From Adineta ricciae (taxonomy: Eukaryota > Rotifera > Eurotatoria > Adinetida > Adinetidae): a stretch of 64,000 nucleotides of DNA. The notes under the pieces were generated by a model, which saw only the letters and a list, made by a program, of their open reading frames with translations, was not told the origin of the DNA and did no database searches. This document shows, piece after piece, positions 13,533-24,738 of the stretch. Location of the stretch: assembly GCA_905250025.1 (NCBI GenBank), contig CAJNOJ010000071.1, forward strand, positions 186,001 through 250,000, in the 5' to 3' direction. The position numbers were made by a program, and so were the translations under genes. Each line of letters starts with the position of its first letter. The stretch's first letter is position 1.

Positions 13533-13704
13533 ATTTAACGACCAGCTAGTTATTGTTTTTGTATGTCGAATATTTATAATCAAATCTAAGCAGTAGATGA
13601 GAATGAGAAAACATCTGTTGTTTTTGTGTTAATTTATTAAAAAATATCAGATGCATTTTCACAGATAAAACTCACTGAAATTCTTTTTAATGTTCGATAT
13701 AGTT

Positions 13705-15852
13705 TTAGACATTCATATTAGGTGATTTCGATGTGTCTGTTGATAATCGTGAATCAAGCCTTACTAGAGCTGAATGTTCTTCCTGAATATCCGTTGCATA
13801 AGTTGTTGAGGAAAATCTTCTCATCGACATTTTTTGGAATTGTTTTACTTTCGGTAATGCTCCTCGTAAAAGTTGACCGATGGAATCAAACGTCGGCCGA
13901 TCGGTTGGATTTGTACTCCAGCAAGCTTTCATGATTTGATTATAATCGGGCATGACGATAGTTGCTGTATCTTCGAATGGGGTTAAACGGACGCCTTCGA
14001 CAATCATTCGACTCACTTCAGCTTCATCTTTGATTTCTGCATAAGGTTGTTCGAGACGAACTTGTTCCCAAAGACAAACACCAAACGAGTAAACATCACA
14101 GGCTGGAGTGAATCGTGAGCTATCCGATGGATTCGAAAGGATTTCCGGTGCTGACCAACGAATCGATACGGGTAATGATGGATGACTTAATCGACATAAA
14201 CAACGTTCGCTGTCACATGCCTGTCGTAACGGTTGAAGAATTGGCATGAGACCATAATCACAAACATGTACACGTAGATCAACACCAATCAATAAGTTTG
14301 ATGATTTTAAATTTCGATGAAGAATTTTTGCTTGGTGTAAATATGCAAGCGCATCGGTTGTATTCACACACCAGGATAATCTCAGCGACCAATCGACTTT
14401 CGTTGGAAAGCGCCGAATAAAATCGATGATTGTACCATGTTCAGCAAATGATAGAAGTATGCGGGGATAAATATCAATATCAAAACAAATACCAATGACA
14501 GCGGTGAGATTCTTGTGACGAACGTGACTTAATAAGCCGATTTCATTCTCCAGATATGCTTTATCATTCTGAGAAAATTTCTCGGGATGAACACCGATAC
14601 GTAATGTTTTCACTGCGACTAATTTATCGTTCCAACGCCCTTCACAAACTTCACCACCTAATTCACCAACACCTAATCTGTAAAAGAAAAAAAGATTGTC
14701 GTTGGAATGCACATTGCATCAACTTTTCTCATTTTACCGTTTAATCACTTTAAAATCTTGAGAAGATATCGTTGAATTTTCAAGAACAGGCACAATCGAT
14801 CGACTTCGCGGCCGTCGGACCGTTGCATTTCGATGATTACTTTCTGGTAGACTGATTTTAAGTACCTGCGATGGTTCCAATGTATTGATATTCATATCCG
14901 CTAACAATTCCATCAGAAAATGCGATCAGTAATAGAAGCAAAAGCTACCGAATACTTACTAGTTGCTATAGCTCCATAAGTATTTCGTTCCGGATAATGT
15001 CGACGGCATTGGAAAAAGATCCAAATAGCTGTGCCAATAATGAAAAAGATAACAAAGAGAAGAACTAATAGAAGTTCTTTCGGGAATGCATTGCCAACTA
15101 AAATTCAAATGAAAATTGCTTTTTTCGATCGAAGGCAAAGCAACACAAATACCTCCACACACATTTGGACAACAACAACGATGAGTCAATGAAAATATCT
15201 ACGTGCAATATCACTAGTGTATTTTACAATAAAAGTCTAATCCTTACTGGCATTTGCTTCTGGCCGTATTTAACGAATCTCAATTGTGCACGATGCACTC
15301 GTCGATTGCATTCGCATTCAACGTCTACCGTTTGATTTGCATAAGATCTAAACAGAAAGAAAAACCATTTGGACTTCCAGTACAATGGCATTTGCGTACT
15401 TTGATCCATAGTATCGAGTTGTCAACAATGTCGTTTGTGGTAGAACCATCGAATTCATACGAATAGCAACTGTGTAATATTCCGAATCATTCTGTAGTCG
15501 TACGATTCGTTTACAACCTAAGACATTATGACATTGTTCACCTTTCACTGTATGTGGATCTACGTTGATTGGAAAATTAAAAGTTTTACATGGATTGAAA
15601 TAATAAGATGAATCATTCAGAGACACACTAGTAAAACAAATATTTACATGTGTAAACAATCGAACTATCAAAGAATGGATCTTACGTTAATAGTTGGTTT
15701 CGAATATCTCGTAAATCGATTCTTTTACTGAAATGATCCTTTGATGTATAGAAATGCCAAACACAATTCGTGGATGTTGAAGACCAGGTGTTAGGAATGA
15801 TTAAATGAACACAAGACAAACACGATAATAGTACATATAATGTAAATAGCAT
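13705..15852 (-). CDS. Single-pass receptor pseudokinase (TKL-like) with cysteine-containing ectodomain
   Basis: Multi-exon gene starting MLFTLYVLLSCLSCVHLIIP (signal peptide). The ectodomain has YYFNPCKTFNFP, EQCHNVLGCKRIVRL, LLTTRYYGSK and, after a 52-base intron, QTVDVECECNRRV, then THRCCCPNVCG. Cys spacing and the YYFNPC start loosely recall the mannose-6-phosphate receptor homology (MRH) fold. One membrane helix follows (LLLVLLFVIFFIIGTAIWIF). The intracellular kinase domain keeps the glycine loop (GVGELGGEV), the VAVK lysine, the C-helix Glu (YLENEIGLL) and the WSAPE motif. HRD is HRN (LHRNLKSSNLL) and DFG is DYG (VCDYGL). Loss of the catalytic Asp predicts little or no phosphotransfer. 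The tail is Ser/Thr-rich and ends SPNMNV. It probably works as a signalling scaffold or allosteric partner at the plasma membrane. Ligand unknown. Confidence 0.78.
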
Positions 15853-16732
15853 AATCGTATGAATAATAAAATGAGAAGAGAAAAAAGACGTCTATTTAAT
15901 TTGATTTCATGAAACGATTTTAAATAGAAATATAGTAAACGACGTCATCGACAGACTCTTTTTTTTTTCGTTCTTTTTTTGACATATTTGGTGAGGCAGG
16001 TGTGAGCGACTATAGGGGATTGCAAATGGGAAGGTTGTGTATATACTGTGTTAATGTATATACATCATGGCAGAGAAAAGGACGAAGAAGAGTTACTCGT
16101 CGATGAATCTTGCCTTTTCCTCCTTTTTTTCTCGCTGATTCTTTCATATCTCAATGTCTGCATAGATACTGTACATAACTATAGCCAGGGGCAAAAGGGT
16201 AGAAGAAGAAAAAGGAAGAAAAACCTCGTTGTGTTCTTCAAAGGAAAAAGAACTGCTTGAAAACGTCGAATTTGCTTTTGAAACACGTAGAAACCAATTA
16301 AAAATTTTACATGATTGATTAGTTCCAAAGAAATCTACTTACATTCATTCATTCTTTCTTCAAATGACTCCTAGCGACATCTATTACACCCTTACATTTC
16401 TTTATTATTTCACTGAAAATCAACGTCATTTTCTGGCGTATATTCATTGATATTAGTTTCGTCAATCTAAGTATTGATGAGATCGAGTCTAGAGTTCAAT
16501 AAGCATTCATCATGGCATCGATTTGTCAATTGGTTGTTATATAAAATACCTATAATTGTTTATAAAAGATTCCTCTTCTTCTTCTCTCTTCTATTCGATC
16601 AAGATTATTATATGTGTAGTTTTTTTTGCAATTGAAACATCGTTATGAAGACAGCTCGATTCAACAATCATAAAAGAACAAATATGAAATAAAGTTTAAA
16701 AGCAATTAAAATTTTCAGATACAAATGAACTA
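15853..16732. other. Divergent intergenic region
   Basis: About 880 bases between the start of the receptor pseudokinase (minus) and RSBN1 (plus), presumably with both promoters. A CGACGTCA element near 15940 resembles a CRE. The plus frame at 16048-16260 is low-complexity Lys/Glu-rich and unconvincing. Confidence 0.45.
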
Positions 16733-19526
16733 ATGGCTGATGTAAGCAAACTTGTTTCACTAGCCGATGACACAAAGGTCTTCTATTTCTCGTTGAATAT
16801 CATCGTACCCTTACCTAGATCCATTCTCTTCGTTTAGACATATTCAATTTCGAACGATCTGAATAATAATAAGAATAATTCCATATCCATGCCGACTGAA
16901 CTCGATGAGGCACTGAATGGTAATGATAATGACGATGATGATGATGATGATGATGACGATGATCAACAACAACCAGTTAAAACCAAAATCATCAAATGTA
17001 AAACCAATAATCAACAAGCACAAACATCTTCGTATAATATTTTAACAGCGAATGGTTCATCTTCAACAGCAATACGTTCTCATGATGTTTCAAATGAGCA
17101 TACATCTATTAAAATAAATATTCGTCGTGTTTGTTCTCCGTCATCTAATGAACCAGTCCCTGTAAATCCATCGTCATCCAACCATCTTCCACAACGACCA
17201 ATAGATTCAACTGAACAAACTCCATCGGCAACGAAAATCATCTCACGAAAGTTTTTCAATTCAAATGAACTCACCAATACAAAAACATCTCGTCGTCCCA
17301 TAGCGACAAGACGCACATCGTTAATCGAAGTCGACTCTTCATCTATCTATGATCTTCCAAAAACACTTGTTAATAATCATACGACCGTCTACGATGAAAA
17401 TTCTTTGAAAAATCAAATCATGAAAATGAATGGAAATAAACGAAAAGTTTTCAATGAGCAACAGGAGAAGAAACGAACGAAATTAACTACTCGAACAGTA
17501 AAACAGCAAGTGAATAACACTAGTACGTATCGAACATCTGACAAAACCGAAATTTCCTTCTCAATATTTTCTAGAGCCCTCGAATCCTCCCGTACAAGTC
17601 CGTTCATCTACTCGTTTGAAACAAAAATATAATCCCGCGAGTGATCATCAAGATTCTCCACCTGATAAACGTTCAAGCACCACAAAACGTCATTTAAGTA
17701 CCGAATTGATTACTACTCAAACATCAGATCATTCAACGACAACGAGTGAAGACATCAAACCTGGTGAATACAAATATCTCCATTCATCACCAGCATCTTC
17801 GTCCGCTACGAAACAGTACACAACTAGTGAATGTCAAACAACAGATGATATCATCGAAGTCTCTCATCAATCGATTCAAACAAATCATTTAATCAAATCA
17901 GATAAATCCACTTACACAGATTTCATTGATCAACCTCTATGTGAAAATAGTACACAAACGATTCGTAAAGAAGAACAAGAAACTCAAACAACAGATCTTA
18001 ATTGTCCTAATGACTCCCAAGTTTATCTTTATGATATGAAAAGCAGTCAAACACAATGTGATAGAATATCTGATACATGTTCACCACTCTCGTCGCCTCG
18101 GTCACCACCAGCTCATCATTTATATGATCAACAACAGCGACTCTCGTCACCTTATATCGATTTTTCGTTAACAAATAGTAATCATGATCGTTTACAGTTG
18201 TTTCAAACGCTGATTCATACCGAAGAACATCCGAATGGTGGTGCAAGTCTAATTCGAACGTATTATAATGAATTTTTACATTTATCAGACGAAAATGCAA
18301 GTTTATTTGTGAATTATTTTTTTAACATGGTGTATGGCGAAGTCAATCAACGTGCAAAATATTCCATTGGCGTTCTGCATGACGGAGCAAGATATCTACC
18401 TGATCTCGTGGATTATTTTAGCTTGTCATATCCGAAGATGATTGTCAAAACATCGAATTTAATCAATTCCAAAGAAGTTCTTACAACTACAATGGGAGAA
18501 TATCGAAATCGTCTTGTTCAAACGTATTCGAATGGAACCTTTCGTTATGGACCATTGATGAGTATATCCTTAGTTGGAAAAGTAACGGGCAAAGAAGAAT
18601 GTGGTAAGTAGAGAAGCAAGTCAACGTTTTGGAAAGGAAGTGTCGGTCTGTTTTCAGGTGATTATTTTCCTACTTTCATTGATAAATTGGAAGAAAATCC
18701 ATTTTTACAATGTGTCATGCCATGGGGACCGTTTTCGTCGATAAAAATGAAATCTCGAACAGATTCGGATGACGGGCCAATTCTATGGGTTCGACCTGGT
18801 GAACAATATGTTCCAACAGCCGAACATAAAAGTTGTCATCCGAAAAAACGCATGGCGAATGAGTTACGCAATTTGACCTTTACCGGACGTGGGACTGATC
18901 CTCGCGAAGTACTAGTCGAAGATCGAACCAAGCCGCACAGTGATCATTGTGATGGTGATGGCGTCGAGACCACAGCTGCCGTTGGAATTTTGAAAGCTGT
19001 TCATTGTGGAATACCGTAAGTGATTGAAAGTGAAAAGAAATTGTATAGTCGAGTTTGTTTTGCTTTCTTTCAAGTGCCACGATCAATCGAATGGTGAAAG
19101 ATGTCGTTTGTTTTCATGCGGAAGATTTCGAGAAAGTCGTCGATAAACTAAAAATTGATTTGTACGAACCACCGGCATCACAAGTAAGACATAATCAATA
19201 GAAGCGATTCCTCTACTCAGGAGAATATCTTCTAGTGTTTGCAATGGTGTGATGAAGGTAAATTAAACCAATTACGACGTGAAGGCATTCGTTATGTCCG
19301 TTTACCATTATACGATAATGTAATTTTCTTCAATAAAAATTTTGCTTTTGTTCATTTTGCTTTTCGTTAGGATATTTATTTTATTCCACGTAATGTCGTT
19401 CATCAGTTTCGGACATTATCAGCGGTAACATCCATCGCCTGGCATGTTCGACTGAAACATTATTATCCAACTGAATCGGCTGACGATGAATATGCTCCTC
19501 TCTATAGTCCTATATCTGATACATAG
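16733..19526 (+). CDS. RSBN1: RSBN1/KDM9/DPY-21-type JmjC histone demethylase
   Basis: Eight exons (first 16733-16777, second 16838-17522, third 17575-18603) join in phase to 821 residues. The first half is disordered, with an acidic poly-Asp run and Ser/Thr/Gln-rich sequence. The conserved C-terminal half carries family signatures: [98 protein letters not shown] and [20 protein letters not shown]. Established work on C. elegans DPY-21 and mammalian RSBN1 shows Fe(II)/2-oxoglutarate-dependent demethylation of H4K20me2; I infer the same here. The protein is nuclear by family. It lies head-to-tail with the SETDB1-like gene, only 481 bases upstream. An ATG at 16889 would be an alternative start, but the 15-codon first exon splices in phase. 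Confidence 0.92.
16931..16963 (+). repeat. GAT/GAC codon repeat encoding poly-Asp
   Basis: Eleven GAY codons in a row, mostly perfect GAT units, encode the poly-Asp run in the disordered N-terminus of the RSBN1-like protein. Such tracts often vary in length between alleles. Confidence 0.9.
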
Positions 19527-20007
19527 GGAAGAATGGTTTATTTCCAAAGCAAACTTTATTTTTACGACAGAAAAGCGAATTCTTACGAACAGTTTCTTAT
19601 TTTATAAATCTCAATACAAAAAATTGTCTTTTTCACTTATGTAAATAAAAGATTCGTCTTTTCCTCCTTTCTTCTACTTCTTCTTCTTTGTGTTGAATTT
19701 GTTTTCTCTTTTGCGCAATTGTTTTTTCTAATTCGATTCGCTGCGTTCAACTGAGCAATAACTAGCGTTTATGATGCTCGTTTTCTCTTCTTCGTCTTTT
19801 TCTTTTTCTAAAATACGTGTCATTGATTTGTTCGTCTGCTTTGCAAAAAATCAACTATTTATCACTTTGTTTTCTACTCGTCTGACATTTGTCATTGACA
19901 AACGAGATTCACGATATCATGAGTATCAATAAAAACAGAGTTTTTTAATTTGTCTTATGACAAGTTTTCGTATGCAAATAATTTTTAGATTCGCAAGTCA
20001 ACGAACA
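19527..20007. other. Intergenic between RSBN1-like and SETDB1-like genes
   Basis: Holds the RSBN1 3' end (an AATAAA-like signal near 19645) and the SETDB1 promoter. Long pyrimidine tracts lie at 19660-19810. No gene seen. Confidence 0.5.
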
Positions 20008-23000
20008 ATGCCAAATGATGCACACAGATTTAATCTATTGCGGTAAGTTACAATCGACAGCACAGGATGTCGATTTTCAAGTCGAATTTTGTTTAGAATG
20101 GACATTGAAAGTGTCCTGAGACCATTCGACGAAGAACGGGAATATTTACGTAAGCTATTCATCGAGCAAATCAGACCAAAGATGGAGTTTCGCTTTTGTT
20201 TTTTTCTTTTCAGGAAAACTTCGTCAATCATCGACCGTTGAACCAATTCTATTGCGTCTGTTTGATCTGTTGAAACCTGATGATTATCGTTTGTTATTTT
20301 CGACTATCAATCGACAAAAATTGGATTATAAATGGTTAGAAACATTCAGTAAACTGTGTATGCAACGATACTTGGATCTCGATGATATATTTTTCTCGGA
20401 GGAAACTCTGTCGAATCCAATTCGCTCGGAATCACATTCGAATTCCATTCTCGAAAACTATACGAACTATCTCATCGAAAATTTCAAGAACTTCTTCACA
20501 ATCCAACATTTCCACGCAATCATCTACGAATTAGAACAATTGAATCAGTTCAAAACTGAACAAATCTCTAAGCAGTTGAATGAGAACAATCATATCATAC
20601 AAAAATTGTTTTTGTTATTTAATAATAATCCTCAATTTTATGATGATTCAATCATCCACCTCAGTTCGACACCTGCACAGCCCATTCATGTCAATTACAA
20701 AGCGACACATATGATTTTCCTGCGTACATCGATTCTCGTTCAGAATGAGCACGATTCGCACCTGCCAAGCAAAGGAATTACGAAAGCATTTGTCGCTGAT
20801 TTAACCAGTACCAAGAAAATCGAAATAATTGACGAAAGCACGAATAAAACGTGCGAAATTCCAACGAAATGGCTTTATTTCGGCAAAGCATGTGAGAAGA
20901 ACATCATTTTGCCATTGAAACTACGCGTGATGATCATCGATTGTCGAACAAACCAACGTCGTTATGGCCTCATCGGTGAAGAACCTGGCAAACAAAATCA
21001 TTATCGTTGTTTGATCTTTTTTACTGACGAGAGTGCGAATGTATCCGCGGGTTATTATCTCTCATCGGAAGTTCATATTTGTCTTGATCAAATGTTTGAA
21101 TGTGACAATGAATTTTTGAACTCGTATTTTAAATCCTATCCGGAACGGTTAATGTTACGTGCCAAAGAAGGAACAACTGTGAAAGTTCGCAATGGCAATC
21201 GAAACAGTTTCGTTCAAGCCATCGTCATTCAAATTGATTGTTCGATGATGTTAATCGAGCTGAATAATACCAAACAACGTATGTGGCTCTATCGTGGTTC
21301 GACATTGATTGAACAAATGAATACGTATTATGTGACGCAGAATAGAGTCGATAGGAATGGATTGGGTAGACATTCGGCAAGACAACATCTTTCAGCAAGA
21401 AAAACTAATGCACCGGAAATTATTTGTTTGAATGATCAAATGAAAACAAAAACTGCTCGAACTGCAGATCAAGCAATCGATGAGACAAGTTGTTAACTTT
21501 TGTATTCTAAAGGTTTATTTTCAAACTTGATTCGCTTTTTAGGACCTAAAAAACGCGCTCGTTTACCATCGGAACATTTACCAGACAAATCTGCATTAGT
21601 TCCAAGTGAATCTCATGTACTTCGATCTTCTTCTACCAACAGTGTTCCAGCAGTAGATCACATCGTCACATCTGTTCAATCACGCTCTACTCATGTATGC
21701 CATCTTCTCAAAGAGAAGATTTGTAAATATTATCGATTTTTTATCATAGGCACATCCGAATCCGAAGATTGTGATTAATCCAATATTTCTTGAATTAACA
21801 CAAAACTTTCTTTTACACTATTCAAAAGACTTCACGCAGCATTATTGTTCGTCGAAGTGCGTTATGCAAGCTGAAAAGTACTTTGCACAACTGCCAAGAA
21901 CCATGAATCCATATTTGAAGCCAGTCGCCTGTCAATGGACAATTCTTGAAACAATACGGATTCGGAAAGCTAACGATGTTCGCGTTAAGAATACGCGACC
22001 GATTTTAATCTATCGCGCGCCATGTTAGTGATTGTTGACGAACTGTCAGAACTGTGAATATAAGTTTTGATTTTGTTTTTTTTTAGGTGGAAGGAAGTTT
22101 TTGAACGAAACACAAGTGGATAATTATCTTACTGAAACGAAGTCTAAACTATCGATTGAATTATTTGTCTTCGATAGTTTAGTGAATATCAAACAATGGT
22201 ATTGTTCAGATGGGAAACTGATTACCTCTGATATATCAAATGGTCAAGAGAATGTTCCGATTTCTGCTGTTAATGAAGTTGATGAGGAACGGCCAAATAC
22301 ATTTACTTATCGTGTTGAACGAACGCCTGTCGAAGGAGTCAATATGGTTCTCAATGAACCAACGATGACTTGTTGTTCATGTACAGATGGATGTCGAAAT
22401 CGTACTCAATGTGCATGTGAATTTTTACGAGCGAAATTTGTTTCGAATATTCTTAGATATTCTCTATTTCAGGTTGGTTACGCACATTGAAATATGCGGA
22501 ATTGATCGGTGATGATCGCGTGAAGGCAATGAAGAAGAAAAATAAGAGCCAGGCGGAAATTCTATATCAACTGGGCTATGGTTTTCGGCGTTTACATAAA
22601 AATGCACCTGGTGGGATATATGAATGTAATAGTAGATGTTCATGTAATAAAGAGACGTGCTCAAATCGAGTTGTACAAAATGGTATCATGGCTCAACTTC
22701 AGGTATCTTCTTTAGTAAGATTCGGGATCAATTGAAGTCGTTTATTTTTTGTTTCTAGTTATTTAAAACTGTTGGTCGTGGTTGGGGCGTTCGAACTTTG
22801 CATGATCTTCCGTTAGGGACATTCGTCAGTGTGTATTCAGGTGAAATATTTACCAGTGAACAAGCAGATGAAAGAGGAAAGTTGATTGGAGATGAATATC
22901 AAGCAGATTTGGACTTTTTCGAAGTAAACGATTTTGTTGACTTACCATCGATTTCCATCAAATCGTGTTTTTTGTTTATTGAAAAGAATATAAATGACGA

Positions 23001-23645
23001 TTCTGATGAAGATGACGATAGCGGTGCAAACTTATCATCCGAAGATGAAGACGAAGAAAACAAAACTCCTCTAAGTACAGATTGATAAATATTTCGAAGT
23101 ATTCCATATTTTCTTGTTCAATTCAGATAAATCTCGTTCGAAAAATCTACGTTCACACGGCAATTCGAGTAAGAAAACAATGAAACAATCTTCCAAGACA
23201 GAAGACGACGATGATGATGAAGAGCAAACAAACAATAATTCAATATTGAATAGAACATGTTTACCAGAATACGATGGAGTTGTATATACACTTGATGCAA
23301 AACTAGTCGGAAATATTGGACGATATTTTAATCATTCCTGTTCCCCAAATATCGCCGTACAAAATGTTTTTGTTGATGTAAGTTCTTCTCATCCTCGTAG
23401 AAACCTATCGCAACGCCAACTTCTCTCTAGACACACGATATTCATTTTCCTTGGATTGGATTTTTTACGACGAAAACAATTCGCGCAGGAACCGAATTAT
23501 GGTAAGTAGCAACAGTTCAAATCTACAATTGATTTCCTTTTCGTCTTAATTTAGCTGGGATTATAACTATACAGTTGGCGAAATAGCTGGACGTCGAATG
23601 GATTGTAATTGCGGTTCATCTGAATGTCGACGTCGAGTTCTCTAG
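20008..23645 (+). CDS. SETDB1: SETDB1-type H3K9 methyltransferase (Tudor, MBD, split SET)
   Basis: Eleven exons join in phase to 1025 residues, from [12 protein letters not shown] at 20008 to ECRRRVL at 23645. The N-terminal half contains the predicted Tudor region around [19 protein letters not shown]. The MBD follows in family form: [20 protein letters not shown] and [16 protein letters not shown]. Pre-SET cysteines are present ([36 protein letters not shown]). SET is split, as in SETDB1, by an acidic insert of about 100 residues; the first part has [20 protein letters not shown], the second has [20 protein letters not shown] and [11 protein letters not shown]. Post-SET ends with [13 protein letters not shown]. 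All motifs needed for methyl transfer are present, so it should be active on H3K9. In bdelloids, SETDB1 copies have been linked by others to 4-methylcytosine reading through the MBD. Confidence 0.95.
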
Positions 23646-24738
23646 TTATTTAATTTGCTAATTTTGCTCAGATATCATAGTATCTTGTTACAACAAGAAA
23701 ATGTCAGATAGAAATATATGTATTATTTTGTCTATTGTACATTTATTCTCTTTGCTCGCATGGATTTCTTGAGCGAGCAAGAGTTAATTTTGGTAATAAA
23801 ATAACAATCTTAGTCAATTGAGATACATTCTCTTAAAGATACTGTTCTTATAAAACGAGTTAATTGCATTGGCACATTGATGCATGATAATATGCATTAA
23901 CTGAAACGACTTCATTTTCATTCGATTATTCAATTAAAGAAAAATATTCAAGTGCAAAAGATTCAACTTGACATGTTCATTGATAATAGAATCGTGAATA
24001 GAACAGTCGAATAATAACCTGTCGGATATGTTTACTCAAGGAAACGAGAATATTCGTTGTTGAATCACGAAGAAATAGAAGGTTCGGCAAGAAGAACCAT
24101 GGATGACTGGCTGAAATTCTAGTTTTGCACTCTTAACAGCCAAGTGCATAGAATCCAATGAATTTTTTTCCATTTGTTGCATAACAGATGATTGTTGTCG
24201 TTAGCAATAATGTTTTTTTTTTGCTTAATGAATTAATCTAAACAAAATTCAACATCGATTTTTCGTTCTTCTTTTTTTATTTCAACAATCGGATGAAATA
24301 CTGTTTTGTAAAACAACAACATCAGTTCATCTGTGCGCATAGAAACCGATTGTTGAGAAGTTAGGTGGCTCGATAGACTGTTATTTGTTCTTTCTCTTCT
24401 CTGTTTGTTCGTATGCATTCATTGCATCGACCGGAACAAGGAGAAACTGTTGCAAAGGAGAATAGCAAGCGTGTGTGTATGTGTAGTCTATACATTACAT
24501 TAAAAATATATATAAAGTGAAAAAAATTCTCTCGTTTTTTTTTTAATATTTCGCTCTGCGTCGCTGTAGTTTTCTTTCTCTTTCTCTCTCGCTTTTTAGA
24601 ATCTCTCATTCACTCGTCTTTTTCAGCAGCGTCCTGTCGTTGAGCAGAAAACAAAACATTGAAAAGTTTTAACTGGAATCTTTTTATTCTCGTTAAGTAA
24701 TACGAACAGCTGTTGAAGTTTGTTGCTAACAAAGCAAA
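23646..24738. other. Intergenic, 1.1 kb, SETDB1 3' end and dynein promoter
   Basis: Contains several AATAAA-like words after the SETDB1 stop and pyrimidine-rich DNA at 24540-24600 before the dynein start. A GTTGCTAAC half X-box lies at about 24722, just upstream of the ATG. No coding region is supported. Confidence 0.5.

Noticed and set aside
22417-22472. Apparent frame break in the SETDB1 pre-SET region
   Set aside because: Using a GTGAAT donor at 22417 and the CAG acceptor ending at 22472 keeps the frame and gives TQCAC followed by [10 protein letters not shown], so the gene is intact.
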